Shown here piece by piece: positions 1 through 9,045 of a DNA stretch of 64,000 nucleotides. The stretch spans positions 1 to 64,000 of the forward strand of contig JAGAHV010000159.1 in NCBI GenBank assembly GCA_017626895.1, written 5' to 3'. The position numbers and the translations under genes are program-made. Position 1 is the first letter of the stretch; each line of letters starts with the position of its first letter. The notes under the pieces were generated by a model. That model worked only from the letters and a program-made list of their open reading frames with translations. It was not told where the DNA came from and did no database searches. The stretch comes from Ventricola sp017626895. GTDB taxonomy: Bacteria > Bacillota > Clostridia > Christensenellales > Aristaeellaceae.

Positions 1-370
1 GGCCGAAGGGTTCCTTGTGCTGTGCCAGGAACGAATAGTCCGCCTGCAGCAGACGCTCTGCCTGTTCCCGGCTCACATCCAGAATCCGTTTCCGGATGGT
101 CACCCCGTTTTTCTGCTTGTATTCAAGGGAGACATGGCCCGGATTCTCCGGATAGGTTCTGAGCCGGATATGTCCGCGATACGTCAGGCTCTGTTCCCTG
201 TCATAGAAATCCTTGTTAAAGATCGTGTCAAAATACACCGAGCGGACAAGATACCCGCTGCTGCCCGAATACGCATCCGGACGGATATACCGGTTAAGGC
301 GTTTCCGGATCATTTCCTCATCCATGTGGTTGATCCGGTATTTGGATTCAAAACGCTCTACATCACGCAT
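1..370 (-). CDS. VTC-domain polyphosphate polymerase-like protein (C-terminus beyond window)
   Basis: About 123 N-terminal residues are visible; the rest lies left of the window. The start resembles the VTC domain (PF09359): an ERFESKYRI opening, then YLVRSVYFDT, then basic strands YRGHIRLRTY, VSLEYKQK and IRKR. In yeast Vtc4 this tunnel domain makes polyphosphate from ATP, and its basic residues bind the phosphate chain; the bacterial homologues are mostly uncharacterised. The ATG overlaps the end of the preceding membrane-protein gene (stop at 363-365, start at 370), so translation is probably coupled. It is the last visible gene of the 10.9-kb operon. Family assignment is fairly confident; polyphosphate synthesis in this operon is inference. 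Confidence 0.75.
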   Translation of the reverse strand, partial: MRDVERFESKYRINHMDEEMIRKRLNRYIRPDAYSGSSGYLVRSVYFDTIFNKDFYDREQSLTYRGHIRLRTYPENPGHVSLEYKQKNGVTIRKRILDVSREQAERLLQADYSFLAQHKEPFG

Positions 371-1058
371 GGACGCCTCCGTTTCCGGATTTCCGCTTTC
401 CTAATCCAAACAGCTTTCGTTTCTTCTTTCCTTCCAGTTCCACCACCGTCTTCCTCCTGTCCGCTTTGCCCGGACCGCCGGTAGCCGCCTGGGAGGATAC
501 CTGCATCTTATAATCCTCCAGATTGATATCATAGAGGTCATTATAGGTTTTAAAGCGGTGACCGTTGACAATGATTTTCTTCTGATTCAGAATGCCCAGC
601 ACCATCAGCGAGGCACAGACGAGGATAATAATGAAGAAATTATGGGTGATGAAAATGTAGAGGAACAGTCCGACTCCGATGGTGCCGAATACACACGTGA
701 CATACGCGAGAATTTTTTTCGCGGTATCCGTCATTTCCCCTTTTTCCGCATCCACCAGCCACATGATAAATGTGATAAACAGATACATGCCTATGGCACT
801 GAAGCAGCCGGGGAGAACCAGGATCGGAATCCACATCGCTGCTCCGGTAAAGATCGGAAGCAGGTTTCGCATGGACAGATAGGCACAGAAAATGCCAAAG
901 TACAGACATGGACAGGCCCGTCCCAGAAGAACGCCGCAGAAAATGATCAGTCCTGAACAGACCAGAAAGACCAGCATCAGGAACAGATGCGGCAGAGAAG
1001 GGACAAAATCAAATCCGGACGCGGTTGTTAAATGCAGTCCTGCCAGAAACGCTTCCAT
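363..1058 (-). CDS. Polytopic membrane protein of unknown function
   Basis: This is a protein of about 231 residues with roughly five hydrophobic segments in the first 150 residues, followed by a cytoplasmic tail rich in Lys and Arg (GKKKRKLFGLGKRK near the end). I do not recognise a family. Three starts are close together: GTG at 1070 and ATG at 1067 sit almost on the AAAGGAG ribosome-binding site (1070-1076), while ATG at 1058 is 11 nt from it and was chosen. The gene lies between the NodB-like protein at 1190 and the VTC-domain gene, whose start overlaps its stop. Its position suggests a membrane partner of those proteins. The basic tail could contact a polyanion such as polyphosphate or membrane phospholipid, but that is speculation. 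Confidence 0.7.
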   Translation of the reverse strand: MEAFLAGLHLTTASGFDFVPSLPHLFLMLVFLVCSGLIIFCGVLLGRACPCLYFGIFCAYLSMRNLLPIFTGAAMWIPILVLPGCFSAIGMYLFITFIMWLVDAEKGEMTDTAKKILAYVTCVFGTIGVGLFLYIFITHNFFIIILVCASLMVLGILNQKKIIVNGHRFKTYNDLYDINLEDYKMQVSSQAATGGPGKADRRKTVVELEGKKKRKLFGLGKRKSGNGGVHA

Positions 1059-1189
1059 CCCGTCCATCACTCCTTTCTAGGCCTTAAGGTCTGTCCATGG
1101 GCCATCGGCTGTTCCCTCCAGCCCTGACAAACCCTGTCACTGCCCGTTTTACTTGATTGACAACTCCCACTCCGGGCCTGCCCGGACAC

Positions 1190-2971
1190 TTACAGCACCT
1201 CTGCCAGAGAAACAAAACGGTACTGCTTGCGCTGTCCCTCCATCTTGGTCAGATAGGCATCCAGCGCACCGGGCATGTATTCCGGCATCTCATCCAGATG
1301 GAAAATATAGATCTGGCCGCTCTTGATTTTCTGATTCAATGTGCTGACAAAATTGGCACTGCTTTTGATTCCGGCATACTCGAAGGTAAAATAGCCGGAT
1401 ACGCTGTAGGTATAGCCGCACCCAAATACGGTTTCAAGACCGGATTTGCTGGCCGCCAGCAAATGGGGTCTGAACAGCGTCGAGAGCACCGGTCTGCCGC
1501 CGCTTGACAGGTCGCCGACAATGTTGACCAGGGTATCATAGCTCTTGACCAGATCCTCGCGCAGGGCCTTTACCTGCGAACTTGTCAGGTCAAGGAAGGT
1601 GGCAGAAGATTTATAGGTGGCCAGCGACATCCCGGTATGGGTATTGCTGCCAATCGTATGCCCGGCAAGACCGATTTCCCGGAGAAGGCCGGGATTCTTT
1701 GCCGCATCGGCCGTCCGGATAAAGAACGTCGCCTTAATGCTGTGCTTTTTCAGCACATCCAGAAGCGCCTCAATCCGGTCATCACTGCCCCACCCGTCAA
1801 AGGTCAGGAACACCATGTCGCGGTCGTTCTTAATCACCCCTGTCCGGTCCAGCAGCTTGATTTCCGCGTCGGTAAACCCGGGCAGGTACCCTTTCGTCTT
1901 CATCCAGTCAATGCCGATATACCGGCGCTCAATGACCGCCATGGTATCACCCGTCAGCTGGCCCGGACGGATTTTTCCTTTCACGGTCGAGAGAACGGCC
2001 GACGGGTCCACCGGATACTGGAAGACGTACTGGGTATTGGTCATCATATCGTTGACCCCCAGTGCGGGGAGTGTGGTATAGGAATTCATGATCAGACGGA
2101 TTACATTGGCAACCAGCAGGTCACTGGTGGTCCGGCCCAGTTCAAAGTGCAGAATTTCGCCCCGTCCGATAATGTCTTTTCCAATAATGGAGTTGCAGAT
2201 CTGTCTGGCGGTTCCCAGCGCAACGGAGGCATCCGTCACGACACTTCTGCTCTGGGAAAGCACCGTATAACCGCCGGCTGCCGCCGCCTGGCGCAGCATG
2301 GTGGACGGGCTGCCCGTCAGCTGACGAAGACAGACGCGTCCGCTGAAACCGATTTTGGTTCTCAGGGTGTTTTCTGCCTCGAATATGGCGGAGAGCAGAT
2401 CCTCCGTGGTCAGAAAGCGTCCGGTATTGACCGCCAGCCCCACCGCATGTCCGGCGCTGGCCACATAGGATACCAAGTCCGCATTGTTCGCCAGGTCCTC
2501 AAATGACACAAAGAACGTTCCCGTGCTCCCGGTTTCCGTCAGGACATTCAGAACATTCCGGAGTTCCTGCTGTGTGCCGAGGCCCTGAAAGGTCAGAATA
2601 ATCCCCTTCTGAATGGTATAAATGTGATTGATGATTTCAGCAGACCGCTGTTTGTTCGATTCTACCAGCGTTTTTGCTCTGGCCGAGGCATTTCCGCTCA
2701 CGGATGAGAGCGTCACCTGCTGCGCATTTGAAAGATTGGCCACCAGCGAAGTGGGTGCCGGAGTAATATAGGTATCCTTCGCCGGTTCGGTTGAATCCGG
2801 CAGCGGTGTGACAGCGACCGAGCTGAAAATGTTCTGCCGGGTCCCTGACACAGGATTACTGCTGGAATTGCTTATCCGTATGGCACGAAGTCGGAATCCA
2901 ACGATCAGCGTCGCGACTAAGACGACAGACAGAATCAGCGTCAGCCTCAGCTGCCTTTTAAATCCGTCCAT
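1190..2971 (-). CDS. Membrane-anchored protein with two degenerate NodB-like domains
   Basis: This 593-residue protein has one N-terminal transmembrane segment (residues 8-28), a Ser/Thr-rich linker and two polysaccharide-deacetylase-like domains, at about 120-300 and 385-593. NodB enzymes need an Asp in TFDD and two His in HxxxH for the metal. Domain 1 has TFQG and no His at the expected place (GHAVGLAVNTGR). Domain 2 has TFDG, and its second motif reads GHTIGSNTHTG, where both metal His positions are Asn and Gly. The RPPY motif is RPHL. Deacetylation is therefore unlikely and carbohydrate binding or a scaffold role is more plausible. The ribosome-binding site AAGGAGGAG lies just upstream. 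It follows the three-domain paralogue at 3003 by 31 nt, clearly within one operon. Confidence 0.8.
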   Translation of the reverse strand: MDGFKRQLRLTLILSVVLVATLIVGFRLRAIRISNSSSNPVSGTRQNIFSSVAVTPLPDSTEPAKDTYITPAPTSLVANLSNAQQVTLSSVSGNASARAKTLVESNKQRSAEIINHIYTIQKGIILTFQGLGTQQELRNVLNVLTETGSTGTFFVSFEDLANNADLVSYVASAGHAVGLAVNTGRFLTTEDLLSAIFEAENTLRTKIGFSGRVCLRQLTGSPSTMLRQAAAAGGYTVLSQSRSVVTDASVALGTARQICNSIIGKDIIGRGEILHFELGRTTSDLLVANVIRLIMNSYTTLPALGVNDMMTNTQYVFQYPVDPSAVLSTVKGKIRPGQLTGDTMAVIERRYIGIDWMKTKGYLPGFTDAEIKLLDRTGVIKNDRDMVFLTFDGWGSDDRIEALLDVLKKHSIKATFFIRTADAAKNPGLLREIGLAGHTIGSNTHTGMSLATYKSSATFLDLTSSQVKALREDLVKSYDTLVNIVGDLSSGGRPVLSTLFRPHLLAASKSGLETVFGCGYTYSVSGYFTFEYAGIKSSANFVSTLNQKIKSGQIYIFHLDEMPEYMPGALDAYLTKMEGQRKQYRFVSLAEVL

Positions 2972-3002
2972 TGTTTCCCTCCTCCTTTTTTAAGCCGTCA
3001 CA

Positions 3003-5348
3003 TTACTGCGGTAATACATTCGTCAAAGGCACAAACCGGAATTTATTTCCGACAGCGGTCAGGTACTGGTCAATCAGGTCCGGCAGATCCACTTCCTCAT
3101 CATTCACATAGGAGATGGACAAAATTGCTCCGCCCTTGGTTGCTGCAAGCATTTCAGAGAGCTGGTCTTCCCTGTAGATCCAGTATTTTTCCGCTTCCTC
3201 CTCTGCCGTCGGATCGGGCTCAACACCCTCGATGTTCAGATAGGCCCCGCCGACGGACCAGGAGAATCCGCTGTCAAATACGGCATTCATGCCCACCGGA
3301 TTGATTCCGTCATAGGGCGGACGGAAATAGGTGGTCAGCGCCGGTTTTCCGTCTTTCAGCGGAATATCCCCCATGATCCGCATCAGCGTATCATAGGCGG
3401 TTTTAAATTCACCCTGAAGGGCCCTCAGGGCAACCTCACGGTTTCTCAGGATATCCTCCGTGGTACTGGCCGTGGACGAGGTATAGACTGAATTAAACGT
3501 CTTGTCGGCCCGAACCGCCAGCGCATGCCCTTCCTCGGCAATGGCGCGGGTCAGGTTGGGGTTCCAGTCCGCCGTTTCCGTACGGATAAAGAACGTGGCC
3601 TTTGCCCCGTGCTTCTTGAGCACATGGAGCAGCGGCGTCACAAACGCATCCATATCCGCATCATTGAAGGTCAGATAAACCTCATTTCTGGAATTCTTGA
3701 TGACGCCGGTCTTGTCGATGGAACGGATTTCCTGCTCACTGAAATCCAGAATCGTTTCCTCTTCCAGAAGCGGTGAACCGATGTAGTGTTCCGTCATCTC
3801 GGCCGTCAGGGTGGTCCGCAGCTGGCCGCGCCGGATCCTGTTCCGCACGCCCGGCAGAACCTTGCTGTCCTCAAGCGGATACAGCCACAGTTTCGGCGTA
3901 TTGTTGATCATGGCATGGAAGCCGTGCAGCGGATACACACTGCGCTCCTCCGCAAACCGGCGGATCAGCTCACCGGACATTTCATCGCTGTAGATAAACT
4001 GATTCATATCGAAGTGAACCAGTTCACCCCGGTTAATGGTACGGTCAAAACGGGAGAGGATGTCCAGCATGATCTCCTCTTCATCATCCACCCGCCGGGT
4101 GTCCTGCGGACGCACCGGGAACAGATACGAGGTAGCCAGCGAAAATCCGCCTGCCGACGCGGCTTTCAGCAGATTGAATTCCTGATCATAAGGAACATAC
4201 ACCGGCAGTTCATTATTATAACCGAACTGCAGCCGGATTTCCTCCTCACAGGCAATCATTTCCGTCAGATATTCCTCTGCCGTCGGTGAATCGATATCCG
4301 GGACATAAATGCCGAGATCATGCCCATCCGCCAGTACCTGACGCACCTTGTCCTTTTCATGAACGGCTTCGTTCAGCGTCACATAGAACAGCGCCTTGCC
4401 GTTCAGTGATTTCAGCGTCTGCAGAACATAGTCAAGTTCCTTCTGATTCCCCAGATCCGCAAAGGTAAAAATGCAGCCTTCCTCTGTTGTATCGATGCGA
4501 CGCACCGGATAGGCAAGGCCCCAGTCCGTCGTCCAGACCCCCAGCCGCTGCTGCGCCTTGAGCCGTGAATTCGTGGAGGCCAGTGCATCCAGAAGGGCGG
4601 TCAGGTTCTTGACGACTTTCTCGGAATTGCCGTTTTCAAGATGCACGCGGACGATTTCGCCGCGGACAACGCCCAGAAGCAGCTGCAGCGAAACTTCCTC
4701 GTTTACACAGTCATCCAGGCTGATTTCGGAATGCGTGACCACCACTTCGGAAAATCCGCAGGCCGTTGCCGCCCGAAGGCCGGTAATGCTGGGGGTTTCC
4801 CGGCTCATGACAGGAACCTTGATCAGGTTGTATCCTGCCCTGAACAGGAACGACAGCGAACAGAGACTGGCCACCAGTTCCTCGCCGCTTGACCCGGTCA
4901 TGCTGCCGCCCTGATTGTCATACAGCAGACCCACTTCCAGATCGTGGTCAAGCAGTGTCTCGATGACTCTCTGGCTGGTCCGCAGTTCCCCTTCCGTAAA
5001 GAAGAAGGTACTGCTCAGGCTCCGTTCTTCAAGCACGTTTGCCAGTGCTTCCATCGTATCCACAGAACTCGTTCCGGTAAAGACCACCTTGACCCGCTCA
5101 CCCGTAAACCGGGGCATGCTCTCTGTAATCTTTATGGTATCCTCATCGGACACCTGGCGGAACCGGGCAAGGGCATCATTCAGATCACCGGCAGTCATGT
5201 TGTCGACCACTGAGACCAGTGCTCTGGTATTGGCTTCCGAACCGGCCTGCCGTGTTTCCCTTCTTCCCCGAAGCATGAGAACCACCACCATCACAATGGC
5301 CACGAATGCCACCAGAAGTGCCAGTGTCATTGCCTTTTTCTTACCCAT
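3003..5348 (-). CDS. Membrane-anchored protein with three degenerate NodB-like domains
   Basis: The start is ATG at 5348 with a GGGAGG ribosome-binding site, which gives 781 residues; an upstream in-frame ATG at 5408 would add a very basic stretch before the site and is rejected. A transmembrane segment (about residues 5-27) is followed by three NodB-like repeats starting near residues 60, 295 and 555. Their first motifs read VFTGTSS, FTFADLG and LTFNDAD in place of TFDD. The His motif is missing in all three: in domain 3 the equivalent stretch is GHALAVRADKT. RPPYD survives in domain 3 only. The protein should therefore sit outside the membrane and be catalytically dead. It is closely similar in plan to the downstream 593-residue protein, which points to duplication within the operon. 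Confidence 0.8.
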   Translation of the reverse strand: MGKKKAMTLALLVAFVAIVMVVVLMLRGRRETRQAGSEANTRALVSVVDNMTAGDLNDALARFRQVSDEDTIKITESMPRFTGERVKVVFTGTSSVDTMEALANVLEERSLSSTFFFTEGELRTSQRVIETLLDHDLEVGLLYDNQGGSMTGSSGEELVASLCSLSFLFRAGYNLIKVPVMSRETPSITGLRAATACGFSEVVVTHSEISLDDCVNEEVSLQLLLGVVRGEIVRVHLENGNSEKVVKNLTALLDALASTNSRLKAQQRLGVWTTDWGLAYPVRRIDTTEEGCIFTFADLGNQKELDYVLQTLKSLNGKALFYVTLNEAVHEKDKVRQVLADGHDLGIYVPDIDSPTAEEYLTEMIACEEEIRLQFGYNNELPVYVPYDQEFNLLKAASAGGFSLATSYLFPVRPQDTRRVDDEEEIMLDILSRFDRTINRGELVHFDMNQFIYSDEMSGELIRRFAEERSVYPLHGFHAMINNTPKLWLYPLEDSKVLPGVRNRIRRGQLRTTLTAEMTEHYIGSPLLEEETILDFSEQEIRSIDKTGVIKNSRNEVYLTFNDADMDAFVTPLLHVLKKHGAKATFFIRTETADWNPNLTRAIAEEGHALAVRADKTFNSVYTSSTASTTEDILRNREVALRALQGEFKTAYDTLMRIMGDIPLKDGKPALTTYFRPPYDGINPVGMNAVFDSGFSWSVGGAYLNIEGVEPDPTAEEEAEKYWIYREDQLSEMLAATKGGAILSISYVNDEEVDLPDLIDQYLTAVGNKFRFVPLTNVLPQ

Positions 5349-5453
5349 CTTTCCGCCTCCCTTCCTATCCGTTTTCTTTGTTTTCCTCTGTCCCATTCCC
5401 TGCCGCAAAGACAGTCCATGGAACAGGTTTCTTTATAACCGACTCAAAGTCTG

Positions 5454-7379
5454 TTATCTGAATGTCAGCGCAGAGCGAACCTTTTCGATTGCCAGGCTCA
5501 CAAAGGATGCCACCCTGTCCGCAAAGCTCATGCTTCCAGTGGCGATCCGCGTTGTATAGGTATAGTAGATCGAGTTGCTGGAATTGACCGGCACGACCTC
5601 GAGTCCCTCGAAAATGCCGTCGACGACATCCACCGGATCCATGGCCTTGTACGATCCATCCGTCACGCCGGCCCCCAGCGCGACCACGCCGCGCCCGTGA
5701 GACCTGACCTCAAGATCGGAGACGATGACCTGATTGTTCACCCAGACCGTCAGTTTGTTTCCAATCAGACGAACGTGAAGCAGAATATTGGTCCTTGTAC
5801 TGGAACTGTACCGGGCACTTGCCGAATCCGCGCCCTCCGAGATTCCCTTTACCTTGATGCGCTGCAGCTGATTCAGGGTTTCCTGTGCCTGATTGCGCAG
5901 CGTCTGATCCGGTTCGTTTTCAAGAATCGCTTTCGCATAGGCGATTCGTCCGGCCAGCTCTTCCTCTTCCCTTGAAACCGTGGCCTGCATGAAGGAAATG
6001 GGTTTCTGGAGCCAGGTTTCAAGCGTCTGTCCGGCCTCCCGGATATACATCACGCCATCCTCAATCGATATCTCGATTCCGGCACGCGTATTCCGGTCGG
6101 TTCGCAGGTAAACGCTCTGTCTGCCCGCTGCGCTGCCAAGCATCCGCACCGTCAGCTCACAGTCATCAATCATGAGGCCGCGCAGCGCCAGGGTAGCATC
6201 GCCGTCCGGTTCCGTGGTGAGAATAATATTGGTATTGCCGAATTCCGCCACGCCGCTGACCAGCATCCAGCGCGCGGCTTCATTTTCATTGCCGAGCGCG
6301 AAGCTCTGTTCATCCGCGGTATCATCCCAGACCCGCATCAGAAGGTGATTTACCGGCTGGTTGCCCGGAACGAAGATATAGCTCAGATCGTATGCAGAGG
6401 AATCCTTGGTATTGAGTGAGGTTCCCTGCCGGTTATAGTTAATCGCGTAATCCTGGCGGATGTTGTTTCCGTTGATCATCGAGGCCAGTTCAACATTGCC
6501 GAAAGCACCGGTATTCGGTTCGGTGAAGACATAAAGCTGCGGCAGTGTTCCGAGAATTCCCTGATATACGTCACGAATTTTCTGATAATTGTTTGAAATG
6601 CGCAGACGCATGGCGGATTCTGTTTCCGTGGGAATCCGGTCGGCATCGCGGATGTAATCCGTTTCCGCAAATTCGTAATCCTCATCGATATACGGCTCAA
6701 GTGCATCAAACTCTTTTGCGGACAGATTGCCCAGGTAGTTTTCATACCGGTCAAAGACATTGATGTACCGTCTGCTGTACCCGCGCGTCCCGATCTTGAT
6801 CCGGCCGGTATTCGCCAGACGGGTCAGGGTTTCGCCCGTGATGATGCCCTCAGGTCCAATCTCATCCGCATAGTGACAGACCACGGCGGAGAATCCGACC
6901 TCGTTCAGGATATCCTCCACCTGCGTAATGCTTTCCTCTGCCGCATCCAGAAGGAGAATCATGACCGCCTTTTCAGGAAGTCCTGTCCCCAGTTCATAAA
7001 AGGTTTCCGCGTCAATGGGCATGATGGAGGTATAGCCGGACCTTCTCAGTGCCTGCATCTGAAGACGGAACGTATTGATGCTCACCTGATCCCCCACCGG
7101 ATTGGCGGAAATCGTCGGATAGGCAATGGCAGCAAAATGCTGCTGTCCGTACTGTGTGGCCAGATATCCCTGTGCATCCTGCGGATGCAGCAGATGTCCG
7201 CCATAGGCATCGATATATTTGTAAGGAAAGGTTTCAATCACAACCTTCTCCTCATTCAGCGTCTGACCGAATAACGAAGCATGGATGAAAAGCAGAACCG
7301 CCAGCGCCGCGATTTCAAAGCCAAACTTCAGTTTACGGCGTTCCTCGCGCTGCTGTGGATTCACGGGTTGTTTCAGCAT
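5454..7379 (-). CDS. PgaB-like degenerate deacetylase domain protein, membrane anchored
   Basis: The ATG at 7379 has an AAAGGAGG site just upstream and gives 641 residues; a longer reading from 7499 would overlap the upstream gene and is rejected. One membrane segment (about 20-40) is followed by a domain laid out like PgaB/IcaB poly-N-acetylglucosamine deacetylases: a strand ending AIAYPTI where the family has YH(D/R)I, then a Gly-Tyr helix, then LPEKAVMILLLDAAEES where the family has LTFDDGY. The metal His and the Asp pair are both altered, so activity is doubtful. The last 250 residues look like a beta-sandwich (LamG/DUF1080-like), with strands such as NILLHVRLIGNKLTVWVNN. Its place between the SGNH lipoprotein and the multi-NodB proteins suggests an extracellular polymer-handling complex. 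Confidence 0.7.
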   Translation of the reverse strand: MLKQPVNPQQREERRKLKFGFEIAALAVLLFIHASLFGQTLNEEKVVIETFPYKYIDAYGGHLLHPQDAQGYLATQYGQQHFAAIAYPTISANPVGDQVSINTFRLQMQALRRSGYTSIMPIDAETFYELGTGLPEKAVMILLLDAAEESITQVEDILNEVGFSAVVCHYADEIGPEGIITGETLTRLANTGRIKIGTRGYSRRYINVFDRYENYLGNLSAKEFDALEPYIDEDYEFAETDYIRDADRIPTETESAMRLRISNNYQKIRDVYQGILGTLPQLYVFTEPNTGAFGNVELASMINGNNIRQDYAINYNRQGTSLNTKDSSAYDLSYIFVPGNQPVNHLLMRVWDDTADEQSFALGNENEAARWMLVSGVAEFGNTNIILTTEPDGDATLALRGLMIDDCELTVRMLGSAAGRQSVYLRTDRNTRAGIEISIEDGVMYIREAGQTLETWLQKPISFMQATVSREEEELAGRIAYAKAILENEPDQTLRNQAQETLNQLQRIKVKGISEGADSASARYSSSTRTNILLHVRLIGNKLTVWVNNQVIVSDLEVRSHGRGVVALGAGVTDGSYKAMDPVDVVDGIFEGLEVVPVNSSNSIYYTYTTRIATGSMSFADRVASFVSLAIEKVRSALTFR

Positions 7380-7449
7380 CTTCCCCCCTCCTTTCAAACT
7401 TTTCATACTTGTCATATGCCCGGGCAGCTGAGTGCTGCTCCTCAGAAAA

Positions 7450-9045
7450 TTATGGAATGTTGTTGTTAATGAAGTTAAGCAGTGCCTCACAGCCGGCATC
7501 GTTCAGGTGTGAACCGTAACTGTCCGGATCCAGACAGTATTCCTCCCGCAGCGCGCCCTTGTCATTACGCAGCGCATAGGCGATATCCAGGAAGGTAATT
7601 CCGTGTTCGGCACACATCTTGCAGACCATCAGGTTATAGTTGAATACCTGCCAGTTGGAAGGCGTCGCGTTTCTGGCCGCAATGACCGGCGGAATGGAAA
7701 GAATGACAATATCGATGTTCGGATTTTTCTGCCGGATCTGATAAACCAGGACTTTCAGATTCGTCAGATACCGTTCCTCCGAGTATGCCTTCAGATTCTC
7801 CGGCCGCAGACACAGATACACCCGTCGTGCCTTCAAGATCCTCAGCGCATCATCGATGTGTATTCGTCGTTCATCCACCATGGGGAGAACGGCCGCGCCC
7901 TCATCGGAGATCAGTGCCTTTTCCAGTGTCAGTTTTGAGGATACCAGGAACTGGGCACCGTCCCAGAAAAACTCATCCCGGTCACGCCGCCAGTTTACAT
8001 AGCTCATCAGGTTGGCCATAATGGAGTCCCCGACAAAGACCGTATCATAAAAGTCCCCTATCGAGGCCACGCTGGTCACCGTGACGCCAAGCGGCGTATC
8101 CGTCTTGGGCAGCGAATAGTTGCTGCTGACCAGACGCTGTGCATAGTTGGCCGGAAGCGCCAGTGTATTTCCAACCAGATTGACTTTCGCCTCCTGCAGT
8201 TCAGAGGGCGTCACAATGGTATAGTGGTTCAGTGTCAGGGATTCAATCAGCCATGTCAGAATCTCGCTGACATGCAGATCCACCGCGCTGACCTTTTCCT
8301 GGGAATCCAGAATGCTGGGTGTCGGATCCAGGGACACCCGTCCCACCAGATCCGAGTTTGCCTCCTCGTAGGCACCGGCAGCATTGCCCAGATGCAGCGA
8401 GATAATGCTGCCCCGAACCAGGCTTTCCACAAAGGTATCTACTTCTTCCTTTTCAACAAAGCTCTCCCGGTTGAGGTAGATATCCGGTTTGACCACGCCC
8501 GAAAGACCGCTGGCGGTTACAGCCTGAAGAACCGCCTGTGTATAATCGACCGAATTCAGGCAGGCCAGTTTCGGGTAAACGCCGGAGGCACTGTAGATCA
8601 GCTGCTGCGTCCGCTCAAACTGATGCACATTGGTGCTGACCGAGTTCTGTCTGTAAGAACTCTTCCGGCGCATTCCGGCATTGCCGATTTCATATCCGGA
8701 TTCAACCAGATACGATACCATCTCCGGATACTCATAGGCGGTGTTCCCGTCCACAAAAAACAGGCCATCCAGATCATAGGTATGCAGAACCTGACAGATG
8801 GATTTGAGAACCGAATCATCCGCATAGCCCTCAAAGACAATGGAGACCACAAGCTGACTGGTTTCAATCCCGGAAAGAACGCCTGCCGCTGTCTCGGAAA
8901 GAGACGGCTGCGGGGTCGGCGTCACATAGGTGATCGGTTCTGCCGTTTCCATGACCCGGTTTTGTTCATTCCCGCATCCGCTTAAAACAAACAGCAGCAC
9001 CAGCAGGACCGGGATCAGAAATCCTTTCTTCCGTCCTGCACTCAT
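7450..9045 (-). CDS. Lipoprotein with degenerate NodB-like domain and C-terminal SGNH hydrolase domain
   Basis: This 531-residue protein begins with a lipoprotein signal whose lipobox is LSGC (Cys about residue 24), so it should be anchored to the outer face of the membrane. Residues ~45-280 resemble NodB, but the first motif is VFEG and the His motif is absent. Residues ~335-531 form an SGNH/GDSL-like hydrolase: the nucleophile block is VGDSIM (Ser about 341) and the C-terminal block is DPDSYGSHLND (Asp and His near 506-513). SGNH domains in envelope operons often remove or add O-acetyl groups on polysaccharides. The ATG overlaps the TGA of the upstream coiled-coil gene by 4 nt (ATGA), so the two are translationally coupled. 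If any protein of this operon is a working enzyme, this SGNH domain is the best candidate. Confidence 0.8.
   Translation of the reverse strand: MSAGRKKGFLIPVLLVLLFVLSGCGNEQNRVMETAEPITYVTPTPQPSLSETAAGVLSGIETSQLVVSIVFEGYADDSVLKSICQVLHTYDLDGLFFVDGNTAYEYPEMVSYLVESGYEIGNAGMRRKSSYRQNSVSTNVHQFERTQQLIYSASGVYPKLACLNSVDYTQAVLQAVTASGLSGVVKPDIYLNRESFVEKEEVDTFVESLVRGSIISLHLGNAAGAYEEANSDLVGRVSLDPTPSILDSQEKVSAVDLHVSEILTWLIESLTLNHYTIVTPSELQEAKVNLVGNTLALPANYAQRLVSSNYSLPKTDTPLGVTVTSVASIGDFYDTVFVGDSIMANLMSYVNWRRDRDEFFWDGAQFLVSSKLTLEKALISDEGAAVLPMVDERRIHIDDALRILKARRVYLCLRPENLKAYSEERYLTNLKVLVYQIRQKNPNIDIVILSIPPVIAARNATPSNWQVFNYNLMVCKMCAEHGITFLDIAYALRNDKGALREEYCLDPDSYGSHLNDAGCEALLNFINNNIP

Noticed and set aside
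1190..9045. Annotation of the NodB-like proteins as active polysaccharide deacetylases
   Set aside because: None of the domains keeps both the Asp of TFDD and the HxxxH metal ligands, so an enzyme call is not supported.
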